Positions 33,962 to 42,932 are shown, numbered from the stretch's first letter. The stretch is 64,000 bases of DNA from Polyangiaceae bacterium (GCA_025937785.1 JAICQQ010000016.1:1-64000); one strand, 5' to 3'. Numbers and translations: made by a program. The notes: generated from the sequence alone by a model not told the origin.

Positions 33962-35074
33962 ATGAAATCAGAGGAAGAGGACCCGGAGGTCGCCCCCGCG
34001 CTGGGCCGACACACAGGAGTGTTACACGTGACACACGCTGCGCCGGATGCGAATGATGCCGTGTTGAACCAGATCGCGCGCGTAAAGCGTGCGGTTCGTG
34101 CGCTGGACGTGAGCGCCCTGAAAGGCGCCAGCCGTGAAGCGCTGGGCGGGCTGTCGAGAACCCTGGTTCGAGTCCTCGAAGAGGCGCGCGGTCTGGGCTG
34201 CAGACTCACGGATCTCACCGACGAGATCCTCGAGGGCACGCCGGATCGGGCGTCCCTGGCGGATCCCGCGGGCGCGCGTCGCCCTCCGAATGCGCTCGAC
34301 GTGGGGGACCTGGCCTTCGTGCTGCGCATGAGCCTGAATCGGTACCAGGTCGAGCTCGAGGCGGCGAAAACACCGGCGTCGATGCTCGGGGTCTGCGAGA
34401 GTTGTCGCTACGAGCTCGAGCAAGCGCTGGTGTCTTTGGAGCAGCGTTTCCAAGGCGAGGCCTCGCTCGTGGCGCGCGAACGTGGCGTCGAGGCGTCGTT
34501 GAAATGCCGGAGAGCCTATGCCCGGTTGCGCGCCGGGGCGCTCGAGGTGGGCGATGTGGCGCGGGGGCGCGGTGGCAGCGTCAAGGCGCTCAGAGCCGCC
34601 GGAGCGCTGATCGCGCTCTTGATCGGCTCCGACGGCTACCCCTACTTTCGTGCTTCCGATCGCTTGTTGCTGGCCCAGCTGGAGCGCCGAGTACTGGACT
34701 ACCTCGAACACGGGGGATCGGCCGCGCACGGCCTGCGCATCTTCCACGACTTCAAAACTTTCGTCGATCGATTAGCCGTCATCAACCTGCGGCAAGATCT
34801 GAGGAAGCACGACGCCTGCTGTCTGAGCCACTGGCTTGCCGAACTGGAAGACGCGGCGCTGGGCAGCTCGAGCCTCATCGACAGCGTCAATAGGTACGGA
34901 GAAGCGATTCGGGGGCGCGACGTTCAGTTCGATGCTTTGCTCGAGGGGCGTGCGACGCTCACCCGGTCGGGCCTGGTCAGCGACCTGCAACGCATGTTGG
35001 GCTCGCTCGCCTCCAGTCGCGAGAGCTCGGAGCAACCGGCGCCGCCCGCCGCGTCCGCTCGCACGACGGCGTGA
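33962..35074 (+). CDS. Orphan helical protein, unknown function
   Basis: Cytoplasmic protein of 370 residues without signal peptide or membrane segment. It is largely helical with Leu/Ala/Arg/Glu-rich stretches (NQIARVKRAVRALDVSALKG, CESCRYELEQALVSLEQRF, LLLAQLERRVLDYLEHGGSA) and two Cys pairs (CESC near residue 144, and DACCLSH near residue 285). No fold or family is recognised. A later GTG at 34019 is a possible start, but the ATG is kept. A Pro/Ala/Thr-rich tail ends the protein. Confidence 0.6.
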   Translation: MKSEEEDPEVAPALGRHTGVLHVTHAAPDANDAVLNQIARVKRAVRALDVSALKGASREALGGLSRTLVRVLEEARGLGCRLTDLTDEILEGTPDRASLADPAGARRPPNALDVGDLAFVLRMSLNRYQVELEAAKTPASMLGVCESCRYELEQALVSLEQRFQGEASLVARERGVEASLKCRRAYARLRAGALEVGDVARGRGGSVKALRAAGALIALLIGSDGYPYFRASDRLLLAQLERRVLDYLEHGGSAAHGLRIFHDFKTFVDRLAVINLRQDLRKHDACCLSHWLAELEDAALGSSSLIDSVNRYGEAIRGRDVQFDALLEGRATLTRSGLVSDLQRMLGSLASSRESSEQPAPPAASARTTA

Positions 35075-35160
35075 GAACACCGGCCTCTGCGCTGCCGCCC
35101 GTGCCCCACCATGGGCTGACCAGGTCGCGGGGCGGGTATCCCAGCGCCCGGTGTGGCCCG

Positions 35161-35214
35161 GTGTGGGGCTCGGTGCGGGGCTCGGTGCGGGGCTCGGTGC
35201 GCTCGGTGCGGAGG
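35161..35214. repeat. 12-bp tandem repeat array
   Basis: GTGTGGGGCTCG, then GTGCGGGGCTCG twice, a shortened GTGCGCTCG and a trailing partial unit lie head to tail in the 200-bp gap before the arylsulfotransferase-like gene. It is non-coding as far as I can see and ends about 60 bp before the start codon. Confidence 0.85.
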
Positions 35215-35274
35215 CCGAACCAGAAGCGCACACGCGTGTTGCGCGATGGCCACGGGGTGAGATCATAGGCTAGC

Positions 35275-36747
35275 ATGCGAACTTACTTCTTCACCTTGCT
35301 GGTCGCCGCTTGTTGGGGGCTCGCCGCGGGGTGCAAAGACGGCGAGGCAGCGGGTGACGACGCGCCGGGCACTGGGGGCACGCGGGCGAGCGCTGGAAGC
35401 AGCGGAGGCGCGGGTAACGATGGCACGACGGGAGCTCCCGACGCGACAGGCGGCAGTGTCAGTGGCGGCGGAACGAGTACGGGAGGTAGCGCGGGGGCCG
35501 CTGGTGAGACATCCGACGCGTGCAGCTTCGAGGTCGATGCCGAACTCAGCCCGGCGATCCCCACGGTCGGCATCGTCACTTGGTCGGTGGCGATGGACGC
35601 CATCGATGAGGCCATTATCGAGTTTGGGCTCACGAGCACGGGGTTCACCCTCGAAGCGCCAGTCGATCTGGCTGCCGAGGAGCACCGCACGCTGCTGTTG
35701 GGCATGAAGGGCGAGCGTGAGTACGCGTTCCGCATCGTCGCCAAGGCTGGAGCGCGGACTTGCCGGAGCGACACGTTCACGCTTACCACGGGGCCGATCG
35801 CCAACAGCCTACCGAGCATTCAGCGCCAGCTACTGCTCGAGAACGAGGTTGCGTCCGGCTTCATCGTGAGCACGACCGGCTTGGGCGGGCGGGGCGACGC
35901 GCGCGGCCCCATGGCCTTCATCTTGGATGCGGAGGGCGACGTGGTCTGGTGGACGCCGGCCCCCAGCGGCGCCGGAAGCGCCCGCATGAACTGGGAAGGC
36001 ACCGAAATGTGGATCAGCGCCGTCAACAATGGCGGTGTCGGCGGCGAAATGCGCCGCGCCTCGATGGATGGCCTCGATGTGGAAGCCAGCGTGGCGGGGC
36101 TCGAGGCCGCCCACCACGATTTTACGGTGCTGCCTGGCGGTCGCATCGTGACCTTCATGCATCGCGAAGGCGGCTGCAGCAGCATCGTGCAACGCGACCC
36201 GGACGGTACGATCACGGACTTGATCGCGAACGTGTCGGCGCTGTACGAACCGGTGCGCGACTGTCACCCCAACGCCATCCACTACCACCCAGAGGACGAT
36301 AGTTTCACGATCTCGGATCGCAATCCGAACCTGTTCGTCAAGTTCAGTCGCACGGGCGAGCTCGAGTGGCAGTTCGGTGGCGCCAATGCCCTGGGGCCTT
36401 GGATGCCCGGGGTGTGGCAGGTCAATCACGGACACCACCTGTTGGAGAACGGGAACTTCTTGTTCTTCAACAACGGTGTGGGTGCCCCGGCATCTCCGGT
36501 CCTCGAGTTCGCGCTCGATCCCAGCGCCGGTACCGCGACCGAGGTCTGGCGCTACAAGTCGGACAAAAGCAGCAGCACGCTCGGCGATGTTCAGCGGCTG
36601 CCGAACGGCAATACCCTCGTCACGTACTCGAATGCGGGGGTGATCCACGAGGTGAATCCAGACGGCGAGCTGGTGCAGTCGCTTGCCACGGGGTCGCTCG
36701 GTTATGCGACGCACCGACCGACTCTCTACGGGCCACCGCCGCGCTGA
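35275..36747 (+). CDS. Arylsulfotransferase-like (ASST) lipoprotein
   Basis: Envelope lipoprotein of 490 residues; lipobox GLAAGC, then a Gly/Ser/Thr linker to about residue 80. A fibronectin-like strand region (residues 85-170) precedes a propeller typical of arylsulfotransferases and related proteins: PMAFILDAEGDVVWWTPAP, AAHHDFTVLPGGRIVTFMHR, the CHPNAIHYHPEDDSFTISDR core, KFSRTGELEWQFGG, and QVNHGHHLLENGNFLFFNNG. ASST enzymes transfer sulfate between phenols; the conserved His residues are present, yet substrate use is not predictable. The gene end overlaps a convergent small membrane gene by 128 bp. Confidence 0.8.
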   Translation: MRTYFFTLLVAACWGLAAGCKDGEAAGDDAPGTGGTRASAGSSGGAGNDGTTGAPDATGGSVSGGGTSTGGSAGAAGETSDACSFEVDAELSPAIPTVGIVTWSVAMDAIDEAIIEFGLTSTGFTLEAPVDLAAEEHRTLLLGMKGEREYAFRIVAKAGARTCRSDTFTLTTGPIANSLPSIQRQLLLENEVASGFIVSTTGLGGRGDARGPMAFILDAEGDVVWWTPAPSGAGSARMNWEGTEMWISAVNNGGVGGEMRRASMDGLDVEASVAGLEAAHHDFTVLPGGRIVTFMHREGGCSSIVQRDPDGTITDLIANVSALYEPVRDCHPNAIHYHPEDDSFTISDRNPNLFVKFSRTGELEWQFGGANALGPWMPGVWQVNHGHHLLENGNFLFFNNGVGAPASPVLEFALDPSAGTATEVWRYKSDKSSSTLGDVQRLPNGNTLVTYSNAGVIHEVNPDGELVQSLATGSLGYATHRPTLYGPPPR

Positions 36748-36985
36748 GCAGGTCGATCCCGCGCAGGGCGACCCAGGCGGCGGCGACGAACGGTGCCACG
36801 AAGTAGGCGATCAGGCGTAACGCTAGGAACCCGATCGTCAGCGCCACATAGGGCGCAGGCGAGTGCGACCCCAGCGCGAACAGCACGCTCGGCAGATCGC
36901 TGGTTCCCAGCGCCCACAGCGCCGCCTCGTGCAGCGCCCAGACGCCGAACAGCATGCCTGGGACCGTCAGGGAAGGCCGTTTCAT
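36620..36985 (-). CDS. Small membrane protein, coupled to the LinD-like gene
   Basis: Protein of 121 residues with two or three hydrophobic helices (VPGMLFGVWALHEAALWALG, YVALTIGFLALRLIAYFVA, VAPFVAAAWVALRGIDLL) and a polar tail. The ATG at 36985 overlaps the upstream stop (ATGA) and a purine-rich GGGAGGTGGG precedes it. The last 43 codons lie antisense to the end of the arylsulfotransferase-like gene, so the C-terminal tail may be only loosely constrained. Function unknown; likely cotranslated with the LinD-like protein. Confidence 0.55.
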   Translation of the reverse strand: MKRPSLTVPGMLFGVWALHEAALWALGTSDLPSVLFALGSHSPAPYVALTIGFLALRLIAYFVAPFVAAAWVALRGIDLLSAAVARRESVGASHNRATPWQATAPARRLDSPRGSPPHSST

Positions 36986-38118
36986 AGACCCACCTCCCCG
37001 AGTCGGGGTGCGGTCATGAGCGCCAGCATCAGCGCGTTGCCGAGCGGTCCGCCGTTGACGAAGGCTGCGCTGGCGCCGCGGCTCGTCGGGGCACCGAACA
37101 GGTGCGCGGTGCGATACACCGACTCGAAATGCTCGAGGTCACCGGCGACGCGGGCGCTGCCCAGTGAAAACCCCGTCGCGGAGATGCTCATACCGAGCAG
37201 CAGCGGGCCCGAGTCGATGTCGCCGGGGCCATCCTCGTGCGCGTACTCGCGCACCATGCCGAAGCCCAGCGGGCTCCGCGTCAGGTGCTGCTTGAGGGCG
37301 GCGTGCAGGCGCGCGGCGAGCGCGGGGCTCGCCCACGCCGCAAAATAGGCTCCGAGCGCGGTCCCCGAACCTCGGCCCGCGTCCACCGGCCTGCCGTGCC
37401 GGTCCACGCGCTGGATCAGCAGGCCCGTGGTGGGATCCAAGTAACGCTGGTCCACCGCATCGACCAACTCTTTCAGCTGAACATCGCGATCGCTCCTCGT
37501 CGCCCGTGCATGCAGCCCGAGCGCTCCGATCGCGGCTAGATTGTCCACCGGAAAGTACTGGTTCGGGTAGGTGGCCAGAAGCTTGGTGCGCGAGGCGCGG
37601 TAGCGCCGCCACAGGGTCTCCGTGATCGCGTCGTTCAGGTCCCGGAAGCGCGAGTCGGGGTCGAGCTGCCGATGCAGCCCGAGCGCGAGGTCGAGGTAAC
37701 CGAGGTAGGCGACGTGGCCCTGCTGCGTCGCGAGCGATTGCAGGGCGTCCGCACCCCAGGCGTCGGTGTCGAAGCGCCGCACTCGGTCGGTCAACAGTTC
37801 ATCGATGCAGAGCTCCATCAAGAGCAGCTGTTCCGCCCGCGTCCTCGGGTGCAGGGCTGCGACCTGACCCAGGCCCATGGCCGCCATCATGTAGGTGCCG
37901 AACACCCATTCCTGATCGAAAAGGTCTGCGCCTGTGTGAAAGCCTGCCTGAGCAACGCCTTGGCGCACACTGTCACCGACCCCGCGGGCGAGGGCCAGCT
38001 GCGGCGCGGCGTCGTCGAAGTAGTAGGCGCTTGCCGGGGCGCCGGCCACGCGTGCGGGCAGCACCCAAGAACAGACAGCCCCGAGCACGGCTGCTAACGT
38101 GAACGATCGAAGTCTCAT
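36982..38118 (-). CDS. Exported alpha/alpha-barrel protein resembling linalool dehydratase/isomerase
   Basis: Secreted protein of 378 residues with a signal peptide (TLAAVLGAVCSWVLPARVAG). The body is helical with repeated short motifs suggesting an alpha/alpha toroid: DLFDQEWVFGTYMMAAMGLG, LATQQGHVAYLGYLDLALGL, ATYPNQYFPVDNLAAIGALG, REYAHEDGPGDIDSGPLLLG and AAFVNGGPLGNALMLALM. The spacing of these recalls the linalool dehydratase/isomerase (LinD) domain, but a related glycan-active toroid is equally possible; the match is by eye. A strong site (GGAGGAT at 38128-38122) precedes the ATG. The next gene overlaps it, and a LytS/LytTR pair diverges from it. Confidence 0.55.
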   Translation of the reverse strand: MRLRSFTLAAVLGAVCSWVLPARVAGAPASAYYFDDAAPQLALARGVGDSVRQGVAQAGFHTGADLFDQEWVFGTYMMAAMGLGQVAALHPRTRAEQLLLMELCIDELLTDRVRRFDTDAWGADALQSLATQQGHVAYLGYLDLALGLHRQLDPDSRFRDLNDAITETLWRRYRASRTKLLATYPNQYFPVDNLAAIGALGLHARATRSDRDVQLKELVDAVDQRYLDPTTGLLIQRVDRHGRPVDAGRGSGTALGAYFAAWASPALAARLHAALKQHLTRSPLGFGMVREYAHEDGPGDIDSGPLLLGMSISATGFSLGSARVAGDLEHFESVYRTAHLFGAPTSRGASAAFVNGGPLGNALMLALMTAPRLGEVGL

Positions 38119-38292
38119 GAAATCCTCCGAACCTCAACATAGCCAGCGAGGTGGCCGCCGCGACCGCGGGCTGCCTGAATGGCTCCCCGCGCTCTGCGAG
38201 CGGTCGCACGTGCGCGTGAACGGTTTCGCAGCCAGCCCTTGAGCCCACGCCGTCGTTCGACAGCTCCGCCGTGCGCTTGCTAGTCTCGAGCC

Positions 38293-39342
38293 GTGGTTCA
38301 GCGACGCCGCGGGCTGTATTGGGCGACCCTCGAGGGTTTGGGTGCTCCACGGCGCGCCCTGCCGATCGGGCTCGTGTCAGCCACGCTGATCCTCTCTCAG
38401 ATGCAGCTCACCCCGCACCCTGCCTCGGGTCCGCTGGCGGCGTCGATGTGCGCACTGTTTCTGTTGACCGCGCCTTACTCGTGGCGCTTGCTGAATCCCG
38501 CGGGCCACGGTCTCGTGCGCGGCGCGCTGCGCGTCGGGGTCTACGCCGCGTTGGGCATAGCGGTGGCGTACGTCATCACCGTTCCGCTGCCTCGTTGGCT
38601 CGGGCTAGGCCCGACGTTGCTGGCGAGCGACACCACATGGTACATTTCTCTCGCGCTGTTCTGGGTGGGGGGTTGGGGGCTCGGCCGCGACCTCGACTTC
38701 GAGGAGCATCTACGCCGCGAGCGAGAGCGAGCCGAAGCGATGGAACGTGAGGCCGAGCGCGCGCGACTGCTCGCGCTGAAGAGCCATCTAGATCCGCACT
38801 TTTTGTTCAATACGCTCAACGCCATTGCCGAGTGGTGCCGTCGAGATGGAGAGGTCGCCGAACGCGCCATTCTGAAGCTGTCGAGTATGCTACGCACGGT
38901 GCTCTCGGGTGTCCCGCTGACGGCCTGGTCGCTGGAACGAGAGTTGGAGCTGTGCGCAGAGCTCTTGGAGCTGCACTTGATTCGCGACCCGGAGATGTTT
39001 CGCGTGCAACGAAGCATCGCCGTCGACACGTATGCTCACCGAGTACCACCGTTGATCTTGCTCCCGCTCTTCGAGAACGCGGTCAAACACGGGCCAGCAG
39101 CGGGCAAACGCGGCGCGTTGTCGCTGAGTATCCACGAGGGCGCGGGGCGGCTTCGGATTTTGCTGGAAAACCCTGGTGAATTCCGCGGTTTACGTGACGG
39201 CGGCAGTGGCTTTCTGATGGTGGAACGCCGGCTCGAGTTGGCGTATTCGGGCGCGGCGTCCGTTCAGATCCAGGGTCACGAGGGGCGCACGCGTGTCACG
39301 CTGAACCTTCCCACGGGGTACGATCCGGGAACGCATACATGA
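38293..39342 (+). CDS. LytS-family sensor histidine kinase
   Basis: Membrane histidine kinase of 349 residues. The N-terminal half has four or five hydrophobic helices and no recognisable sensor domain. A short coiled coil (FEEHLRRERERAEAMEREAE) leads to the His_kinase motif LKSHLDPHFLFNTLNAIAEW with the phospho-accepting His, then the HATPase with ILLPLFENAVKHGPA (N box) and a GGSGFLMVERRL turn (G region). It begins at GTG 38293 and overlaps the response-regulator gene by 4 bp (ATGA). Such pairs often control envelope or nutrient genes; the divergent LinD-like gene is a candidate target. Confidence 0.93.
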   Translation: MVQRRRGLYWATLEGLGAPRRALPIGLVSATLILSQMQLTPHPASGPLAASMCALFLLTAPYSWRLLNPAGHGLVRGALRVGVYAALGIAVAYVITVPLPRWLGLGPTLLASDTTWYISLALFWVGGWGLGRDLDFEEHLRRERERAEAMEREAERARLLALKSHLDPHFLFNTLNAIAEWCRRDGEVAERAILKLSSMLRTVLSGVPLTAWSLERELELCAELLELHLIRDPEMFRVQRSIAVDTYAHRVPPLILLPLFENAVKHGPAAGKRGALSLSIHEGAGRLRILLENPGEFRGLRDGGSGFLMVERRLELAYSGAASVQIQGHEGRTRVTLNLPTGYDPGTHT

Positions 39343-40073
39343 GCCACGAACAGCTCAGAGTGTTGATCGCCGACGACGAGGCGCTGGCTCGCCAGCGCTT
39401 GCTGCGGCTGCTCGCCGGAGTGGATGCCGTGGAGGTGGTGGCCGAATGTGCCGACGGCCACGAGGTGCTCCGCGCCGTGTCGGAGGCACGACCGGACGTG
39501 CTGTTGCTCGACATCCGCATGCCCGAGCTCTCCGGGCTCGAGGCGCGCGCGCTGCTGCCTGACGACGCACCTTACGTGATCTTCACCACGGCGCACTCGG
39601 AGCACGCGCTGGAAGCCTTCGACGTGGGCGCCGACGACTACCTGCTCAAACCCATCGAGGCCGGGCGCCTGAAGCGAGCGCTCGAGCGAGCGAGCCTGCG
39701 CCTCCAGCGCGTGAAGGGTCCGGCAGCGATGCCGCCCGCGCTGGGCCGCCTACCGGTGCAGACGGCTCGAGGGGTCGTACTGATCGGTCCCCACGAGCTG
39801 AGTCACGCCGAACTCGACGGTCCACTCCTGAGCCTGCACACGTCCCGCGGCACGCTGCTCGCGGATTTCAGCCTGCAACACCTACAGGACTTGCTGCCCG
39901 ATCCGCGCTTCTGGCGAGTGCACCGGCGCGCCCTGGTGAATCTCGACTACGTCGAGCGCCTCGAAGCCCAGGGCAGTGGCGGGTACCTGGCTCACATGCA
40001 AGGTGGCGCCAGCGTTGCCGTCTCGCGTCAAGCAGGGCGCCGGCTGCGCCGCGCGCTCGGCCTGCCCGGCTAG
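39339..40073 (+). CDS. LytTR-type response regulator
   Basis: DNA-binding response regulator of 244 residues. The receiver domain spans residues 1-120: acidic pair IADDE, phospho-accepting Asp in VLLLDIRMPELSGLEA, and the FTTAHSEHALEAFDVGADDY-LLKP end with its Lys. The C-terminal LytTR domain (residues about 140-240) has the RFWRVHRRALVNLDYVERLE core and a final VSRQAGRRLRRALGL. It works with the LytS kinase encoded just before. Confidence 0.95.
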   Translation: MSHEQLRVLIADDEALARQRLLRLLAGVDAVEVVAECADGHEVLRAVSEARPDVLLLDIRMPELSGLEARALLPDDAPYVIFTTAHSEHALEAFDVGADDYLLKPIEAGRLKRALERASLRLQRVKGPAAMPPALGRLPVQTARGVVLIGPHELSHAELDGPLLSLHTSRGTLLADFSLQHLQDLLPDPRFWRVHRRALVNLDYVERLEAQGSGGYLAHMQGGASVAVSRQAGRRLRRALGLPG

Positions 40074-40089
40074 TGTGGTGAATCAGGGA

Positions 40090-40980
40090 CTAGCCGCGCA
40101 GCAAGAGCAGTAGCCCAGCGAGCACTCCGGCGAGCGCGAGCGCCTTGGGCCGGAGCAGGCGCTCGCGGAACAACAGCGCCCCGAACGCAAAACTCACGAG
40201 CACGTTGCTTCGACGCAGCACCGAAACCACGCTGATCAGCGCCCCTTCGCTGGCCACCGCCTCGAAGTAGAACTGGTCGGCGACGACCAAGAGCGAACCC
40301 ACCAGCACGATCCAGGGGCGGAGCTCGAGCGGGGTGCTCGCCGGTCTAAACCGGGCGAACCACACGCACAGACCGAGCTGCAAGGCTGCGCCGTAGAGCG
40401 TGAACCAGAACTGGAGCGTGAAAGGCGGCAGCGCCAAGTCTTGTAGCAGGTACTTGTCGTAAAGCCCGCTGGCGGAGCCGATCAGTGTGCCTACGAAAAG
40501 AGAACCCACCCAGCGGTCCGAGCGGAAGGCGATGCCCTCGCGCTTGCCGATCGCAGAAAATGCCACGTAAGCGGCGAGCACGATCGCCATGCCGAGCCAC
40601 TGGCGCCCTAAAGGTCGTTCGCCGAACAGCACGAAGGCGCCGAGGACCGTGAACAGAGGCGCGCTCGCGCGTATCGGCGTGGCGAGCGAAATCGGCAGGT
40701 GCTTGATGGCGAGAAACGTGAACACCCAGCTCACGCTGACGATGGCCGACTTCACGATCACCCGGCCGTGCTCGGCTGGACTCAGCGGCTCCAGCGCGAA
40801 CCGTGAGAAGTCCGGCACACTGGCCCCCAGCCCGAGTTCGATGAGCAGCAAACCGAAGCCCGAAAGCGTCGACAAGCGCAGTACCGGGAGCACCGGATTG
40901 TCGCGCAGAGCCGCTTTCTTGGCGACGTCGTAGAACCCGAGGCACGCGGCGGAGGCCAGTGTCAACGTCAACCAGTTCAC
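40090..40980 (-). CDS. EamA/DMT-family transporter
   Basis: Inner-membrane protein of 296 residues with about ten hydrophobic helices in two EamA repeats (LASAACLGFYDVAKKAALR, ASAPLFTVLGAFVLFGERPL in the first; DQFYFEAVASEGALISVVSV and ALLFRERLLRPKALALAGVL in the second). The repeated FxERxL turn before a final helix is typical. These export metabolites; the substrate is unknown. It converges on the LytTR gene, 16 bp away. Confidence 0.88.
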   Translation of the reverse strand: MNWLTLTLASAACLGFYDVAKKAALRDNPVLPVLRLSTLSGFGLLLIELGLGASVPDFSRFALEPLSPAEHGRVIVKSAIVSVSWVFTFLAIKHLPISLATPIRASAPLFTVLGAFVLFGERPLGRQWLGMAIVLAAYVAFSAIGKREGIAFRSDRWVGSLFVGTLIGSASGLYDKYLLQDLALPPFTLQFWFTLYGAALQLGLCVWFARFRPASTPLELRPWIVLVGSLLVVADQFYFEAVASEGALISVVSVLRRSNVLVSFAFGALLFRERLLRPKALALAGVLAGLLLLLRG

Positions 40981-41099
40981 GCAGCGCTGCTTACTTCAGG
41001 ATCGCCGCGCGCGGGGGGAACAATTTCGCCCTTTCTCGAAGCGCTGCGTGCCGGCAGAGAGCGGTGGCGCCCCGGGCGCGCCTCGGATACACGACGAGC

Positions 41100-41753
41100 A
41101 TGGGAGCCGGAGTCAATGCGAAGGTGAAGGCGAAGCCAACGCCAAAGGCCGAGGTAACGCGCAAGCCGCGAGCCAAACCCGAGCGACGCAGGCGCGTCGC
41201 CGAGCAAGTGTTCGTAGTACTGCTGCGCGGGATCAACGTCGGCGGTCAGAAGCGTGTGCCGATGCAGGAGCTGTGTGCGCTCGCGAGCGCGGCGGGCTGT
41301 TCGGGAGTGCTGAGCTACATCCAGAGCGGCAATCTAGTGCTCGCCAGGCGCTCGACCGTGGGCGCGCTCGAAGCCGCGCTCGAGCGTTCGATCGCGGCGC
41401 ACTTCGGCTTCGACGTGGAAGTGATCGCGCGGCGCGCCGAAGATTGGCTCGTGTACGCCCGGGGCACGCCCTTTCCGGCGGTGGAAACCGAGCGCCCGCA
41501 CCTACTCTTGCTCGGGCTGGCGAAGCGCCCGCTCGCCCCAGGTGCGGCGGAAGCCATCCGCGCGCGCGCCCAGGCCGGGGAGCGCGTCGAAGCCATCGGC
41601 GATGCCCTCTGGATCGACTACGGGGGCGGAGTGGCGCGCTCGAAGTTGACGCCGGCAGTGCTGGACCGCGCAGCGGGCTCGACGGTCACCGCCCGCAACT
41701 GGCGCACGGTCCAGAAACTGGCTGAATTGGTGCAGCGATTCCAAGTTGGCTGA
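41100..41753 (+). CDS. DUF1697-family protein
   Basis: Soluble protein of 217 residues. After a basic, low-complexity N-terminus (KAKPTPKAEVTRKPRAKPER) comes a DUF1697 domain: FVVLLRGINVGGQKRVPMQE, GVLSYIQSGNLVLARRST and the C-terminal SKLTPAVLDRAAGSTVTARN-WRTVQKL motif. DUF1697 proteins are widespread and of unknown function. The Lys/Arg-rich tail is an addition that could bind nucleic acid; this is a guess. The ATG at 41100 is used because the upstream frame overlaps the divergent EamA gene. The YcaO gene downstream is in the same frame, 129 bp after this stop. Confidence 0.88.
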   Translation: MGAGVNAKVKAKPTPKAEVTRKPRAKPERRRRVAEQVFVVLLRGINVGGQKRVPMQELCALASAAGCSGVLSYIQSGNLVLARRSTVGALEAALERSIAAHFGFDVEVIARRAEDWLVYARGTPFPAVETERPHLLLLGLAKRPLAPGAAEAIRARAQAGERVEAIGDALWIDYGGGVARSKLTPAVLDRAAGSTVTARNWRTVQKLAELVQRFQVG

Positions 41754-41882
41754 GCGAGGCGCCCTGGCCTGGAAAGCGGCAATTCGTCCACCGCCGCAGC
41801 CGACCAGGAGACTGTCGGATTTCGCCACAAGCGTGCGTCGGCTTGCGCTTGCTGGTGCACCGGGGGATACCACACGCTCCCC

Positions 41883-42917
41883 GTGGACCACTCGGACCAA
41901 CTTTCAGGTGAACTCGCGCGCTTGTTTCACGAGTTTCCTTGTTCCCCCCATTGGGGCCACCCCGAGGTATTTACCGACGTCACTGAGATCGCGGGCGTCC
42001 GGTTCTACTTGGATGGCCTTGCAGCCTCTGCCGGAGCGGAGAAGACAGCGACTGGAAGCGCCGCGAGCGTGCTCGGGCACGACGTCGACCGAGCGTACTT
42101 CGAGCTCGTGGAACGGACCTGCCTGCTCGACGCGATCGACGCACCGATTCCCGAGCGCACCTTGCTCGATGCCGCGGGTAACGTTCTCGGCACCTGCGAC
42201 CGGAGTCTGGCGTTTCCAGTGAGCCCCCAGGGTTCGTCTTGGGCTTACGCTCGCTCGAACGGCGTGGCGGCGGGCGCCGACTGGGCCGGTGCGTGTGCTG
42301 CTGCGCAAGCCGAAGCCCGCGAGCGCCACCACGTGCTGTGTGCCTGGTACGGATACTCGGTGCCCACCCGGCGCGTGCTCGACGATCGCACGCTGCGCCA
42401 GCTCGCCTCGCTCTACGACTTCGAAGTCTACGGGTTTCCTGCACCGGCGAACGACGCTATCGAGCCGTCGTTCTCGGTCATCGGGTGCTTCGGTTTTCCG
42501 AGACTGAGTGAAGCGCCATTTTTGGCGGGCTTCGGTGCCGCGCCGGACCTCCAGGCTGCCGAGGAACGGGCGTTACGCGAGACGCTGCAGCGGCTCGGCT
42601 TTCTATGGGGTGAAGCCATCCCCGACGTCGAACCCCCGCTGGCGCGCACGGCGGACTACCACCAAGAACTGTACCTCTGGCCACCGATGCAGGCGCGGGT
42701 GCGCGCATGGCTCGCAGGAGCACACGCCGGTCGCTGCGGGTCGTTCCCCGCGACGGCAGGGCGCCTCCCCGGCTTCATCGACATCACGCCCGAACACTTG
42801 GCCCCGCGGCTCCGGGTGGCGAAGCTGGTGACAGGCGTGGGGCTAACGTTGACCTTCGGGGTCGGCCACCCAGAAGTGGAAGGGGCTGCGGCCCTCGGCG
42901 CGCACCCAGTTGCCTAG
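41883..42917 (+). CDS. Stand-alone YcaO-domain protein
   Basis: Soluble protein of 344 residues, GTG start. The YcaO signature is present: AYARSNGVAAGADWAGACAA followed by AQAEARERHH, which has the conserved E-x-x-E-R of the ATP/Mg site, and FLAGFGAAPDLQAAEERALR with a further Glu. The C-terminal LRVAKLVTGVGLTLTFG ends like other YcaO proteins, but the Pro-rich PxPxP tail of azoline-forming cyclodehydratases is absent. YcaO enzymes use ATP to phosphorylate a peptide amide, giving azolines, thioamides or amidines. No E1-like, TfuA, dehydrogenase or precursor-peptide gene is adjacent, so its substrate is open. It converges on mukB, 15 bp apart. Confidence 0.8.
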   Translation: MDHSDQLSGELARLFHEFPCSPHWGHPEVFTDVTEIAGVRFYLDGLAASAGAEKTATGSAASVLGHDVDRAYFELVERTCLLDAIDAPIPERTLLDAAGNVLGTCDRSLAFPVSPQGSSWAYARSNGVAAGADWAGACAAAQAEARERHHVLCAWYGYSVPTRRVLDDRTLRQLASLYDFEVYGFPAPANDAIEPSFSVIGCFGFPRLSEAPFLAGFGAAPDLQAAEERALRETLQRLGFLWGEAIPDVEPPLARTADYHQELYLWPPMQARVRAWLAGAHAGRCGSFPATAGRLPGFIDITPEHLAPRLRVAKLVTGVGLTLTFGVGHPEVEGAAALGAHPVA

Positions 42918-42932
42918 CCCGCGCCGGACCGA

